Position numbers and translations under genes: made by a program. DNA of 8,369 nt, taken from assembly GCA_023443985.1 (NCBI GenBank), contig JAEZSJ010000193.1, positions 1-8,369 on the forward strand. Direction: 5' to 3'. Within the stretch, counting starts at the first letter, position 1, and the number at the start of each line of letters is the position of its first letter. This stretch comes from Verrucomicrobiota bacterium. Its GTDB lineage: Bacteria > Verrucomicrobiota > Verrucomicrobiia > Opitutales > Opitutaceae. Below the pieces are notes generated by a model. That model was given only the letters and a program-made list of their open reading frames with translations, searched no databases and was not told where the DNA came from. Shown piece by piece: positions 1 through 6,856 of the stretch.

Positions 1-11
1 ATAACCGAGGT

Positions 12-50
12 GGCCGGGGGGCGCCGCGCGCGCGCGCGCCGCTCCGGGCC
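12..50. other. GC-rich hairpin with a (CG)n core in the leader of the cluster
   Basis: Bases 12-24 can pair with 36-50 as three stacked helices: 12-15 with 47-50, 16-19 with 42-45 (one G-T pair), and 20-24 with 36-40, with single bulged G at 41 and 46 and a loop of about 11 bases. Bases 25-39 are a pure alternating CG run. A TAA at 2-4 could be the stop of a gene lying upstream of the window, which would make this its 3' hairpin. No run of T follows, so it is not a standard intrinsic terminator. The pairing is seen directly; any role is a guess. Confidence 0.3.
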
Positions 51-135
51 AAACTACCCGCCCGCCGCGGCAATCCCTCCCGCTCCCGCCCCGCCCGCTG
101 CTCGCGCACACCACCCCTCTTCCGCCCCGCCCGCC
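51..135 (+). other. Non-coding, pyrimidine-rich leader ahead of the DUF4861 gene
   Basis: This stretch is dominated by C with scattered T. In the frame of the downstream gene it would encode only an Ala/Pro-rich, featureless peptide, so I treat it as untranslated. There is no Shine-Dalgarno-like purine run before the ATG at 136 and no recognisable -35/-10 pair. If the cluster has its own promoter, it lies here or upstream of the window. Confidence 0.4.
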
Positions 136-1356
136 ATGTCACCCCTCCGCCTGACTCCCCTCCTCGCGGCCGCATTGCTCGCCCCGCTCGCCTCGGCCGC
201 CGAACAACTGGTCGTCACCGCCGGCCATCCCCTGCAGATCGCCCGCCCGGCCGAGACCATCACCGTGCCGTGGAGCGAGGTCGCCGCCGCCCTGCCCGGC
301 GCGCTCCTGCAGAAACTCGTGGTGAAGGACGCCGCCGGACGCGCACTGCCCTACCAGGTGACCAACGTCGCCCCGCTTGCCAAGGACCCGGAGAACAAGG
401 GCATCGCCTACGGTGAGTTGATTTTTCAATACGACTTCGCCCCCGGCGAGCAGTCCGCCACGTTCACCGTCGAGAAGACCACCGAGGTCGCCCCGCCCTT
501 CCCGAGCAAGGCCTTCGCCCGCCTCGTGCCCGAGCGGCTCGACGACTTCGCCTGGGAGAACGACAAGATCGGCCACCGCACCTACGGCCCCGCGCTCGCG
601 GCCCCGGCCGAACCGGGCTCGAACAAGGAGGTGCTCATCACCAGCGGCCTCGATCTCTGGTGCAAACGCGTGAGCTATCCCATCGTCGACCGCTGGTACA
701 ACAAGGGCCACGACCACTACCACCACGACGAGGGCGAGGGCATGGACCTGTACAACGTCGGCCCCTCCCGCGGTTGCGGCGGCACCGGCGTCTGGGACGG
801 CGCCCGCCTGCACGTCAGCCACAACTTCAAGCACGCACGCGTGCTCGCCAACGGCCCCGTCCGCGCGATCTTCGAGCTCACCTACGAGACTTGGGCGGCC
901 GACGGCGTGTTCGTCGCCGAGACCAAACGTTTCACCGTCGACGCCGGGCACAACCTCGACCGCATCGAGAGCACCTTCACGAGCAAGACCGCCGGCTTCA
1001 TCGTCGGCATCGGCCTGAACAAGACCCCTTCCGACAAGAACCAGGATCCGCAGATCGAGTTCGCCCAGACCGCGACCGACGGCGCGATGACCCAGTGGGT
1101 CGTCCAAAAGACCAACGGCGAGCTGGGCACCGCGGTGATCATCCCGGGAGGCGAGTTCGCGGGTTTCGCCGAGGACGCGCGCAACCAGCTCGCCCTGGCG
1201 AAGGTCAAGGCCGGCGTGCCGCTCGTCTACTACGCCGGCGCCGGCTGGTCCCGTGCTGGAGAATTCACCACGCGACAAGCCTGGCTCGACTATGTCGCCG
1301 CCTGCGCCGCCCGCGTCCGCTCGCCCCTGAAGGTCACCACTGAAGCGCGCCGGTGA
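136..1356 (+). CDS. Secreted DUF4861-family protein, function unknown, first gene of a pectin-degradation cluster
   Basis: The product is 406 aa. The start at 136 is chosen because it opens directly into a signal peptide: an Arg near the N-terminus, a Leu/Ala core at residues 7-18, and an Ala-Ser-Ala type cleavage site near 21-22. A GTG at 10 in the same frame would add 42 low-complexity residues and bury that signal. The mature protein matches my recollection of the DUF4861 family. Hallmarks are RLVPERLDDFAWENDKIGHR (129-148), WCKRVSYPIVDRWY (175-188), a His/Asp-rich stretch at 192-204 (H192, H194, H196, H197, D198, E199, D204), VGPSRGCGGTGVW (208-220) and the C-terminal half ending in YYAGAGWSRAGEF (365-377). 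Members are common in Bacteroidetes and Verrucomicrobia glycan loci, often beside GH105 or pectin enzymes. I know of no settled activity. The conserved acidic, His and Trp residues would suit a sugar-binding or catalytic site, but that is inference. It is separated from the next gene by 233 bases, so it may not share every transcript. Confidence 0.85.
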   Translation: MSPLRLTPLLAAALLAPLASAAEQLVVTAGHPLQIARPAETITVPWSEVAAALPGALLQKLVVKDAAGRALPYQVTNVAPLAKDPENKGIAYGELIFQYDFAPGEQSATFTVEKTTEVAPPFPSKAFARLVPERLDDFAWENDKIGHRTYGPALAAPAEPGSNKEVLITSGLDLWCKRVSYPIVDRWYNKGHDHYHHDEGEGMDLYNVGPSRGCGGTGVWDGARLHVSHNFKHARVLANGPVRAIFELTYETWAADGVFVAETKRFTVDAGHNLDRIESTFTSKTAGFIVGIGLNKTPSDKNQDPQIEFAQTATDGAMTQWVVQKTNGELGTAVIIPGGEFAGFAEDARNQLALAKVKAGVPLVYYAGAGWSRAGEFTTRQAWLDYVAACAARVRSPLKVTTEARR

Positions 1357-1589
1357 AGCCGTCCCCCGCCACTCCCTCCGCCCCGCCGAGCTTCGTCGCC
1401 GAATCGTCGCGACGGGCGCAGCGCGCGGCCTGCTCCTGCCCGCCGCGCTGCGCGGCAAACGCGGCGCTTCCTTCCCGCCCGGGCCGTCCCGCCGCGCCGC
1501 CACCACGCCCGCGATAGCGGAGGGCCCCCTGGGTCCCGTCCCGCGCCACCCATCCGCGCCCACTGTCTTCTCCGTCCTCCCTACCCTCC
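1357..1589. other. 233-base spacer with GC-rich inverted repeats
   Basis: No convincing gene is seen on either strand. An inverted repeat has arms at 1416-1425 and 1444-1453 (10 bp, perfect). It can extend inward by three more pairs if C1443 bulges (1426-1428 with 1440-1442), leaving a loop of about 11 bases. A smaller hairpin with a GATA loop lies at 1509-1520. Neither has a T-tract. The last 30 bases before the next start contain only about four purines, so there is no Shine-Dalgarno sequence. The spacer could hold a processing or attenuation element, a promoter for the genes downstream, or a dispersed genomic repeat; the sequence alone does not decide. Confidence 0.4.
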
Positions 1590-4163
1590 ATGCTCCGCCC
1601 GCATCACCTTCTGTCCCTCGCCGCGTTCGCGCTGCTCGCCCCCGCGTCGCCGGCCGCCGAGTCCGTCGAACAATTCTCCGGCGCCACCCCGGTCGAGTGG
1701 TCCACGCGCCTCGCCCATTCCGAGCTCGCGCGCCAGGCCGGCGCCCTCGAAGCCGGTGCCACCCCGCGGTCGCGTTGGGACTACACCTCCGGCCTCTTCG
1801 CGTTCTCCCTGCAGCAACTCGCCGGGCAAACCGGCGACACCGCCCTGCTCGCGGCCGGGGATCGGATCGTGACGACCTACATCGGAGCCGAGGGCACTAT
1901 CGCGACCTACCGCTTCGACGACTTCAATATCGACATGGTCACGCCCGGCCGCGCGCTGCTCGGGGTCTACGAGCGCCAGCCCGAGCCGCACCACCGCACC
2001 GCCCTCGCCACCCTGCGCCGCCAACTCGCCGAGCAGCCCCGCACCAGTGAGGGCGGCTTCTGGCACAAGTTGCGCTACCCGCACCAGATGTGGCTCGACG
2101 GCCTCTACATGGGCTCGCCGTTCCTCGCCGCCTACGGGAAGGCGTTCGCCGACCCCGCCGCCTTCGACGATGTCGCCAACCAGATCCTGCTCATCGACAA
2201 ACATCTCCACGACGCGAAGACCGGCCTCTATTACCATGCGTGGGACGAGGCGCGGAAACAGGACTGGGCCGACAAGACCACCGGCCTTTCCCCCAATTTC
2301 TGGGGACGCTCCATTGGTTGGTACGCGATGGCGATCGTCGATGTGCTCGACTACCTCCCGCCCACCCAGCCCGAACTCGAGGAGATCAACGCGGTCCTCC
2401 GCCGCGTCGCCGACGGTGTCGTGCGCTGGCAGGATCCCGCCACCGGCGCCTGGTGGCAGGTGGTCGACCAGGGCGCCCGCCCCGGCAACTACATCGAATC
2501 CACCGCTTCGAGCATGTTCGTCTACTCGCTCGCGAAGGCGATCAACCGCGGCTATCTGCCGCGCGAGAAATACCTGCCCGCCGTGCGCCGCGGCTACGAG
2601 GCGCTGATCCGCGAGTTCATCCGCCCCGACGGTGCCGACCGCATCAAACTCACCCGCTGCTGCTCCGTCGCCGGCCTCGGCTACACCAACTCCGCCGGCC
2701 GCGCCCGCGACGGCAGGTTCGAGTACTACATCAGCGAGCCGATCGTCGACAACGACCTCAAGGGCGTGGGCCCGTTCATCCTCGCCGGCCTCGAGGTCCA
2801 ACAACTCCTCTCCGCCAAGGCCGCCCCGACCGCCGTCGTCCGCGGCTGGGACGACGCCGCGGCGAACCTCGCCCGCATCCAGGCCCCCACCTTCCCCGAC
2901 CGGGATTTCGTGATCACCGACTTCGGCGCCACGCCCGGTGCCGACGCCACCGCCGCCCTCCGCGCCGCCATCGCCGCCTGTCACAAGGCCGGCGGCGGCC
3001 GCGTCGTCGTGCCCGCCGGCGAGTGGCCCACCGGCGCGATCCACCTGCTCAGCCGCGTCAACCTCCACGTCGCGAAGGACGCCACGCTGCAGTTCAGCAC
3101 CGATCCCGCCGCGTACCTGCCCGCCGTGTTCACGCGATGGGAAGGCGTCGAGTGCTACAACTACTCCCCGCTCATCTACGCGTTCGAACAGACCGACATC
3201 GCGGTCACTGGCGAAGGCATCCTCGACGGCGGCGCGACATTCGCGACGTGGTGGGCGTGGAACGACAAGCGCCAGCGCCCCGTGAAACAGCTCGCCGCCC
3301 GCAACCGCCTGCTCGAGATGGGCGAGGCCGGCGTCCCCGTCGAGCAGCGCCGCTTCGGCGACGGCGACTTCCTCCGGCCGATGTTCATCCAGCCCTATCG
3401 CTGCACCAACGTGCTCATCGAGGGGGTCACCCTGCTCCGTTCGCCGATGTGGGAGATCCATCCGGTCCTCTGCACCAACGTCACCGTGCGCGGCGTGAAG
3501 ATCTCCACCCACGGCCCCAACAACGACGGCTGCGACCCCGAGTCCTCCCGCGATGTCCTCATCGAGGACTGCCTCTTCGACACCGGCGACGACTGCATCG
3601 CCATCAAGTCCGGCCGCAACAACGACGGCCGCCGCGTCGCCGTGCCGACCGAGAACGTGATCATTCGCCGCTGCGTGATGAAGGAGGGCCACGGCGGCGT
3701 CGTCCTCGGCTCGGAGTGCAGCGGCGACATCCGCAACGTCTTCGTCGAGGACTGCACGATGGACAGCCCCAACCTCGACCGCGCGCTGCGTTTCAAGACC
3801 AACGCCGTGCGAGGCGGCACGCTGGAGAACGTCTTCCTGCGCAACGTCGAGATCGGCCGCGTCGCCGAGGCCGTGCTCACCGTCGACCTGCTCTACGAGG
3901 AGGGCGCGCAGGGCGCGTTCAAGCCCACCGTGCGCAACGTGCACCTGCAGAACGTTCGCTCCGCCTCCAGCCCGCGCGTGCTCTATATCCTCGGCTTCCC
4001 CGGCGCCACGATCGACGGCATCCGCTTCCGCGACTGCACGTTCCGCGGTGTCGAGACGGCCGAGGTCGTGTCCGGCGCGGGAGACCTCTCCTTCCGCAAC
4101 GTCACGATCGAGCCCGCGCAGCGCCCCAAAGCCCTCAACACCGTGCCGCCGCCGGCCCCCTGA
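1590..4163 (+). CDS. Secreted GH105-GH28 fusion: unsaturated rhamnogalacturonyl/galacturonyl hydrolase plus polygalacturonase-type hydrolase
   Basis: The product is 857 aa. A signal peptide occupies residues 1-23 (hydrophobic core 7-18, ending PAAE). Residues about 25-408 form a GH105 domain of the YteR/RhiN type. It has NIDMVTPGRALL (113-124, D115), HQMWLDGLYMGSP (165-177, with D170 at the expected general-acid position), SPNFWGRSIGWYAMAIVDVLDYLP (234-257) and the closing segment EYYISEPIVDNDLKGVGPFI (378-397). GH105 enzymes remove the unsaturated uronic acid left at the non-reducing end by pectin lyases. After a short linker, residues about 440-845 form a GH28 right-handed beta-helix. Catalytic landmarks are NND at 644-646 (NTD in fungal polygalacturonases), DD at 667-668, GHG at 700-702 and RFK at 734-736 (usually RIK). 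The NNDGCDPESS context and the long insertion at about 550-600 resemble exo-acting GH28 enzymes. Both catalytic sites look intact. The 43-base gap to the permease gene suggests co-transcription. Substrate choice (homogalacturonan or rhamnogalacturonan I) cannot be settled from sequence. Confidence 0.92.
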   Translation: MLRPHHLLSLAAFALLAPASPAAESVEQFSGATPVEWSTRLAHSELARQAGALEAGATPRSRWDYTSGLFAFSLQQLAGQTGDTALLAAGDRIVTTYIGAEGTIATYRFDDFNIDMVTPGRALLGVYERQPEPHHRTALATLRRQLAEQPRTSEGGFWHKLRYPHQMWLDGLYMGSPFLAAYGKAFADPAAFDDVANQILLIDKHLHDAKTGLYYHAWDEARKQDWADKTTGLSPNFWGRSIGWYAMAIVDVLDYLPPTQPELEEINAVLRRVADGVVRWQDPATGAWWQVVDQGARPGNYIESTASSMFVYSLAKAINRGYLPREKYLPAVRRGYEALIREFIRPDGADRIKLTRCCSVAGLGYTNSAGRARDGRFEYYISEPIVDNDLKGVGPFILAGLEVQQLLSAKAAPTAVVRGWDDAAANLARIQAPTFPDRDFVITDFGATPGADATAALRAAIAACHKAGGGRVVVPAGEWPTGAIHLLSRVNLHVAKDATLQFSTDPAAYLPAVFTRWEGVECYNYSPLIYAFEQTDIAVTGEGILDGGATFATWWAWNDKRQRPVKQLAARNRLLEMGEAGVPVEQRRFGDGDFLRPMFIQPYRCTNVLIEGVTLLRSPMWEIHPVLCTNVTVRGVKISTHGPNNDGCDPESSRDVLIEDCLFDTGDDCIAIKSGRNNDGRRVAVPTENVIIRRCVMKEGHGGVVLGSECSGDIRNVFVEDCTMDSPNLDRALRFKTNAVRGGTLENVFLRNVEIGRVAEAVLTVDLLYEEGAQGAFKPTVRNVHLQNVRSASSPRVLYILGFPGATIDGIRFRDCTFRGVETAEVVSGAGDLSFRNVTIEPAQRPKALNTVPPPAP

Positions 4164-4206
4164 GCCCCCTTTTCAACCCTAAGCCCCCAACCCTCGAACC
4201 GCCCCG

Positions 4207-5616
4207 ATGAGCAAATTCTCCGAAGTGAACGAAAAGATCGGCCACTACCGCTGGACCATCTGCAGCCTGGTCTTCTTCGCGACGACCATCAACTACCTCG
4301 ACCGCAATGTCCTCGGCCTCCTGAAACAGACGTTGTCCGACTCCGGGGTCTTCGGCGACTCCCCGGCGGACCAGGAGCTCAACTACTCGACCGTCGTCAT
4401 CTGCTTTCAGCTCGCCTACGCGGTCGGCATGCTCGCGGCCGGCCGCCTGATCGACTGGCTCGGCACGAAGTCCGGGTATGCGTATTCGCTCATCGGATGG
4501 AGTCTCGCGGCCATCGGCCACGCCTTCGGCCACCATACGTGGAGCTTCGGCTTCTGGCGCGCCGCGCTCGGCCTCGCCGAGGCCGGCAACTTCCCCGCCG
4601 CCAACAAGACCATGGCCGAGTGGTTCCCGAAGAAGGAACGCGCCTTCGCCACCGGTCTCTACAACTCCGGCGCCAACATCGGCGCGATCGTCGCCCCCCT
4701 CACCGTGCCGTACATCGCCAGCGCCTGGGGCTGGGAGTGGGCCTTCATCCTCACCGGCGCGATCGGCCTGCTCTGGCTCGCCTTCTGGTACGCGATGTAC
4801 GGTTCGCCGGCCGAGAAGCTCAAGAGCGGGCACCTCAAGCAGGCCGAGTACGACTACATCCACAGCGACGCCGACGAACAGGCGGCCGCTCAGGCGCCCA
4901 ACGCCCAGGCCAAGGTCTCCTGGTTCAAGCTCCTGACCTTCCGCCAGACCTGGGCGTTCTTCTTCGGCAAGTTCCTCACCGACCCGATCTGGTGGTTCTT
5001 CCTCTTCTGGCTGCCCGGCTTCCTCGGCGGCGAGAACGCCCGCAAGATCGCGGCCTTCAAGGCCGCCAACCCCGCCTTCGCCGGCGCCGATACCGACATC
5101 CCCGGCGTCATCAGCTGGCCGTTCGCCGTGGCTGTCGTCTACACGGTCTCCACCTTCGGCTCGATCTTCGGCGGCTGGCTGCCGAAACGGCTGATCAACG
5201 GCGGCATGGACGCCAACCGCGCCCGCAAGACCGCGATGTTCATCTTCGCGCTGCTGCCCCTGACCGTGCTGCTCGCGTCCCGTCTCGGTGAGATAAATAC
5301 GTGGTTCGCCGTCGCGACCATCTCGATCGCCTGCGCCGCCCACCAAGCCTGGTCCGCCAACATCTTCACGACCGTGTCCGACATGTTCCCGAAGAAGGCG
5401 GTCGCCTCCGTCACCGGTATCGGCGGCATGGCGGGCGCCCTCGGCGGCATCCTCATCGCCCGCGCCGCGGGCCAGCTGCTCGCGCATTTCACCGCCCAGG
5501 GCAAGGTCGAGCTCGGCTACGGGATCCTGTTCATCATCTGCGGCTCCGCCTACCTCGTCGCCTGGATCCTGATGCATCTGCTCGTGCCCCGGTTCAAGCA
5601 GGTGCAGCTCGACTGA
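4207..5616 (+). CDS. MFS permease, anion:cation symporter (ACS) family, ExuT-like hexuronate transporter
   Basis: The product is 469 aa with twelve predicted membrane helices, roughly at 13-33, 62-84, 93-110, 112-137, 149-171, 175-198, 248-273, 302-325, 342-358, 365-388, 400-428 and 437-460. Features typical of the ACS/hexuronate group are INYLDRNVLG in helix 1 (28-37), GRLIDWLGTKSGY after helix 2 (79-91, the MFS motif A region) and RAALGLAEAGNFPAANKTMAEWFP (118-141) followed by ERAFATGLYNSGANIGAIVAP (144-164). It is expected to take up galacturonate or a related uronate by proton symport at the inner membrane, which fits neighbours that release uronic acids. It is longer than a typical ExuT (about 430 aa), mainly because of an extra hydrophilic segment at about 273-299 between helices 7 and 8. 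The ATG at 4207 is 43 bases after the fusion-gene stop, with no clear Shine-Dalgarno. Other organic anions are possible substrates, so the uronate assignment rests partly on context. Confidence 0.88.
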   Translation: MSKFSEVNEKIGHYRWTICSLVFFATTINYLDRNVLGLLKQTLSDSGVFGDSPADQELNYSTVVICFQLAYAVGMLAAGRLIDWLGTKSGYAYSLIGWSLAAIGHAFGHHTWSFGFWRAALGLAEAGNFPAANKTMAEWFPKKERAFATGLYNSGANIGAIVAPLTVPYIASAWGWEWAFILTGAIGLLWLAFWYAMYGSPAEKLKSGHLKQAEYDYIHSDADEQAAAQAPNAQAKVSWFKLLTFRQTWAFFFGKFLTDPIWWFFLFWLPGFLGGENARKIAAFKAANPAFAGADTDIPGVISWPFAVAVVYTVSTFGSIFGGWLPKRLINGGMDANRARKTAMFIFALLPLTVLLASRLGEINTWFAVATISIACAAHQAWSANIFTTVSDMFPKKAVASVTGIGGMAGALGGILIARAAGQLLAHFTAQGKVELGYGILFIICGSAYLVAWILMHLLVPRFKQVQLD

Positions 5617-5624
5617 GCCCGCCC

Positions 5625-6722
5625 ATGCGCCTCGTCGCCCCAAGGGTCCTGGTCGCCCTGCTCCTCCCGACCGCGACGCTCTCCGCCGCGGTCGGCTGGC
5701 GGGACATCGGCCACCAGCCCGCCCCGTGGTACGCCTCCGACGAGGCCCACGCCATCGCCGCCTCGGTCCGCCAGTATCAGACCGAGGCCGGCGGCTGGCC
5801 CAAGAACCGCGACATGACCGCGCCTCCCGACGCCGCGTTTCTCGCCGATCAGGAACGTGATCATCGCTGGGCGACCATCGACAACGGCGCCACCACCACG
5901 CAGATCCGTTTTCTCGCCGCAGTCGCGAGCCACGACGGACCCGACGCCGAACTCGACCGCGCCGCCGTCGTGCGCGGGATCGAATACCTCCTGCAGGCCC
6001 AGTACGCCCACGGCGGCTGGCCCCAGTACTTCCCGCTCCGCCCCGGCTACTACACGCACATCACCTTCAACGACGATGCGATGGTGAACGTGCTCCGCCT
6101 CCTGCGCGACGTCTCCGCCGGCAAGGAGCCCTTCGCCTGGACCGAACCGGCGCTGCGCGCCCGCGCCGCCGCCGCCGTCGACAAGGGCATCGCCTGCATC
6201 CTGCGCTGCCAGATCGTCGTCGCCGGCAAGAAGACCGCGTGGTGCGCCCAGCACGACGAGATCACCTTCGAGCCCGTGCCCGCCCGCGCCTACGAACACG
6301 TCTCCCTCTCCGGCTCCGAGTCCGTCGGCATCGTCCGCTTCCTGATGGGCGTGAAACATCCGTCGCCGGAAATCGTCGACGCCGTCGAGGGCGCCGTCGC
6401 CTGGTTCGAAGCCGCGAAGCTCACCGGCATCCGGATCGACCACCCGCCGGCCGCGGACCTCGCCCACGGCCATGATCGCATCGTCGTCCCCGACCCCGCC
6501 GCCCCGCCGCTCTGGGCGCGTTTCTACGAGATCAGCACCAACCGCCCGATCTTCGGCGGCCGCGACACCGTCGTCCGCTACAGCCTCGCCGAGGTCGAAC
6601 GCGAACGCCGCGGCGCCTACCAGTGGTACATCGACGAACCGGCCCGGCTCCTCGCCCGCGACTACCCGCGCTGGAAGGGGAAGCTCGCCAAACAGGCGGC
6701 GAAGTCCGCCGCCCAGCCGTGA
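5625..6722 (+). CDS. pelA: Secreted pectate lyase, polysaccharide lyase family 10 (PelA/Pel-15E type)
   Basis: The product is 365 aa, about the size of a lone PL10 catalytic domain with no carbohydrate-binding module. The start at 5625, 8 bases after the permease stop, opens into a signal peptide (Arg at 2 and 7, core 8-19, cleavage near SAA at 20-22). Upstream in-frame codons to 5301 lie inside the permease gene and are rejected. Family motifs run in order: YQTEAGGWPKNRDM (51-64), TIDNGATTTQIRFLA (84-98, D86), GGWPQYFPLRPGYYTHITFNDDAMVNVLRLL (130-160, D150/D151), AWCAQHDEITFEPVPARAYEH (205-225), LSGSESVGIVRFLM (228-241) and FYEISTNRPIFGGRDTVVRY (300-319, R307 and R313). PL10 enzymes cleave de-esterified homogalacturonan by Ca2+-assisted beta-elimination with an Arg base; the candidates here are R307 or R313. 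Products carry a 4,5-unsaturated end, the substrate expected for the GH105 domain encoded upstream. The C-terminus is Lys/Ala-rich and probably disordered. Confidence 0.92.
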   Translation: MRLVAPRVLVALLLPTATLSAAVGWRDIGHQPAPWYASDEAHAIAASVRQYQTEAGGWPKNRDMTAPPDAAFLADQERDHRWATIDNGATTTQIRFLAAVASHDGPDAELDRAAVVRGIEYLLQAQYAHGGWPQYFPLRPGYYTHITFNDDAMVNVLRLLRDVSAGKEPFAWTEPALRARAAAAVDKGIACILRCQIVVAGKKTAWCAQHDEITFEPVPARAYEHVSLSGSESVGIVRFLMGVKHPSPEIVDAVEGAVAWFEAAKLTGIRIDHPPAADLAHGHDRIVVPDPAAPPLWARFYEISTNRPIFGGRDTVVRYSLAEVERERRGAYQWYIDEPARLLARDYPRWKGKLAKQAAKSAAQP

Positions 6723-6856
6723 TGACTCCCACCGGTCCCGATCCCCGCGCCTCCGACCGTGGTCCGTCGCTTCAGCACGGATCCGCGGATACGAACGGGC
6801 GCCCGGGCGCGAGCCGCCTCCAGCCGGTGCACCCGGAAGGATCGCTCCACCGCCGG
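6723..6856 (+). other. Ambiguous stretch: spacer, or N-terminal extension of the esterase
   Basis: The lyase stop TGA (6720-6722) overlaps an ATG (6722-6724) that is in frame with the esterase and open all the way, as in translationally coupled genes. Translated, these 45 codons give a polar Gly/Pro/Arg/Ser-rich segment with no motif, placed ahead of a clean signal peptide that begins at GTG 6857. A purine run GGAAGGA at 6835-6841 lies about 15 bases before that GTG, farther than ideal for a Shine-Dalgarno. Another in-frame GTG is at 6827. I favour the spacer reading because a signal peptide buried about 45 residues in would be unusual. Confidence 0.45.

Noticed and set aside
10..135. GTG start at 10 extending the DUF4861 protein by 42 residues
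   Set aside because: The added peptide is Ala/Pro/Arg low complexity and would bury a good signal peptide that begins at ATG 136.
139..1563. 474-codon open frame on the - strand across the DUF4861 gene and spacer
   Set aside because: Low-complexity Gly/Arg/Val-rich translation without motifs; opposite a gene with recognised family sequence.
1581..3944. 787-codon open frame on the - strand opposite the GH105-GH28 gene
   Set aside because: The translation is a Val/Gly/Ala/Glu/Asp-rich string with no domain motif. It mirrors a gene with clear catalytic motifs and is expected where G/C-ending codons suppress stops on the other strand.
2090..4210. 706-codon + strand frame overlapping the fusion gene
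   Set aside because: Arg/Pro/His-rich translation typical of a shifted frame in GC-rich coding DNA; the true frame carries GH105 and GH28 motifs throughout.
5301..5624. In-frame extension of the pectate lyase upstream of 5625
   Set aside because: It lies within the permease coding sequence, has an Arg-rich shadow-frame composition, and the signal peptide starts at 5625.
4135..5643. 502-codon open frame on the - strand opposite the permease
   Set aside because: No membrane segments or motifs, and Gly/Glu/Ala-rich composition; an antisense by-product of the permease gene.
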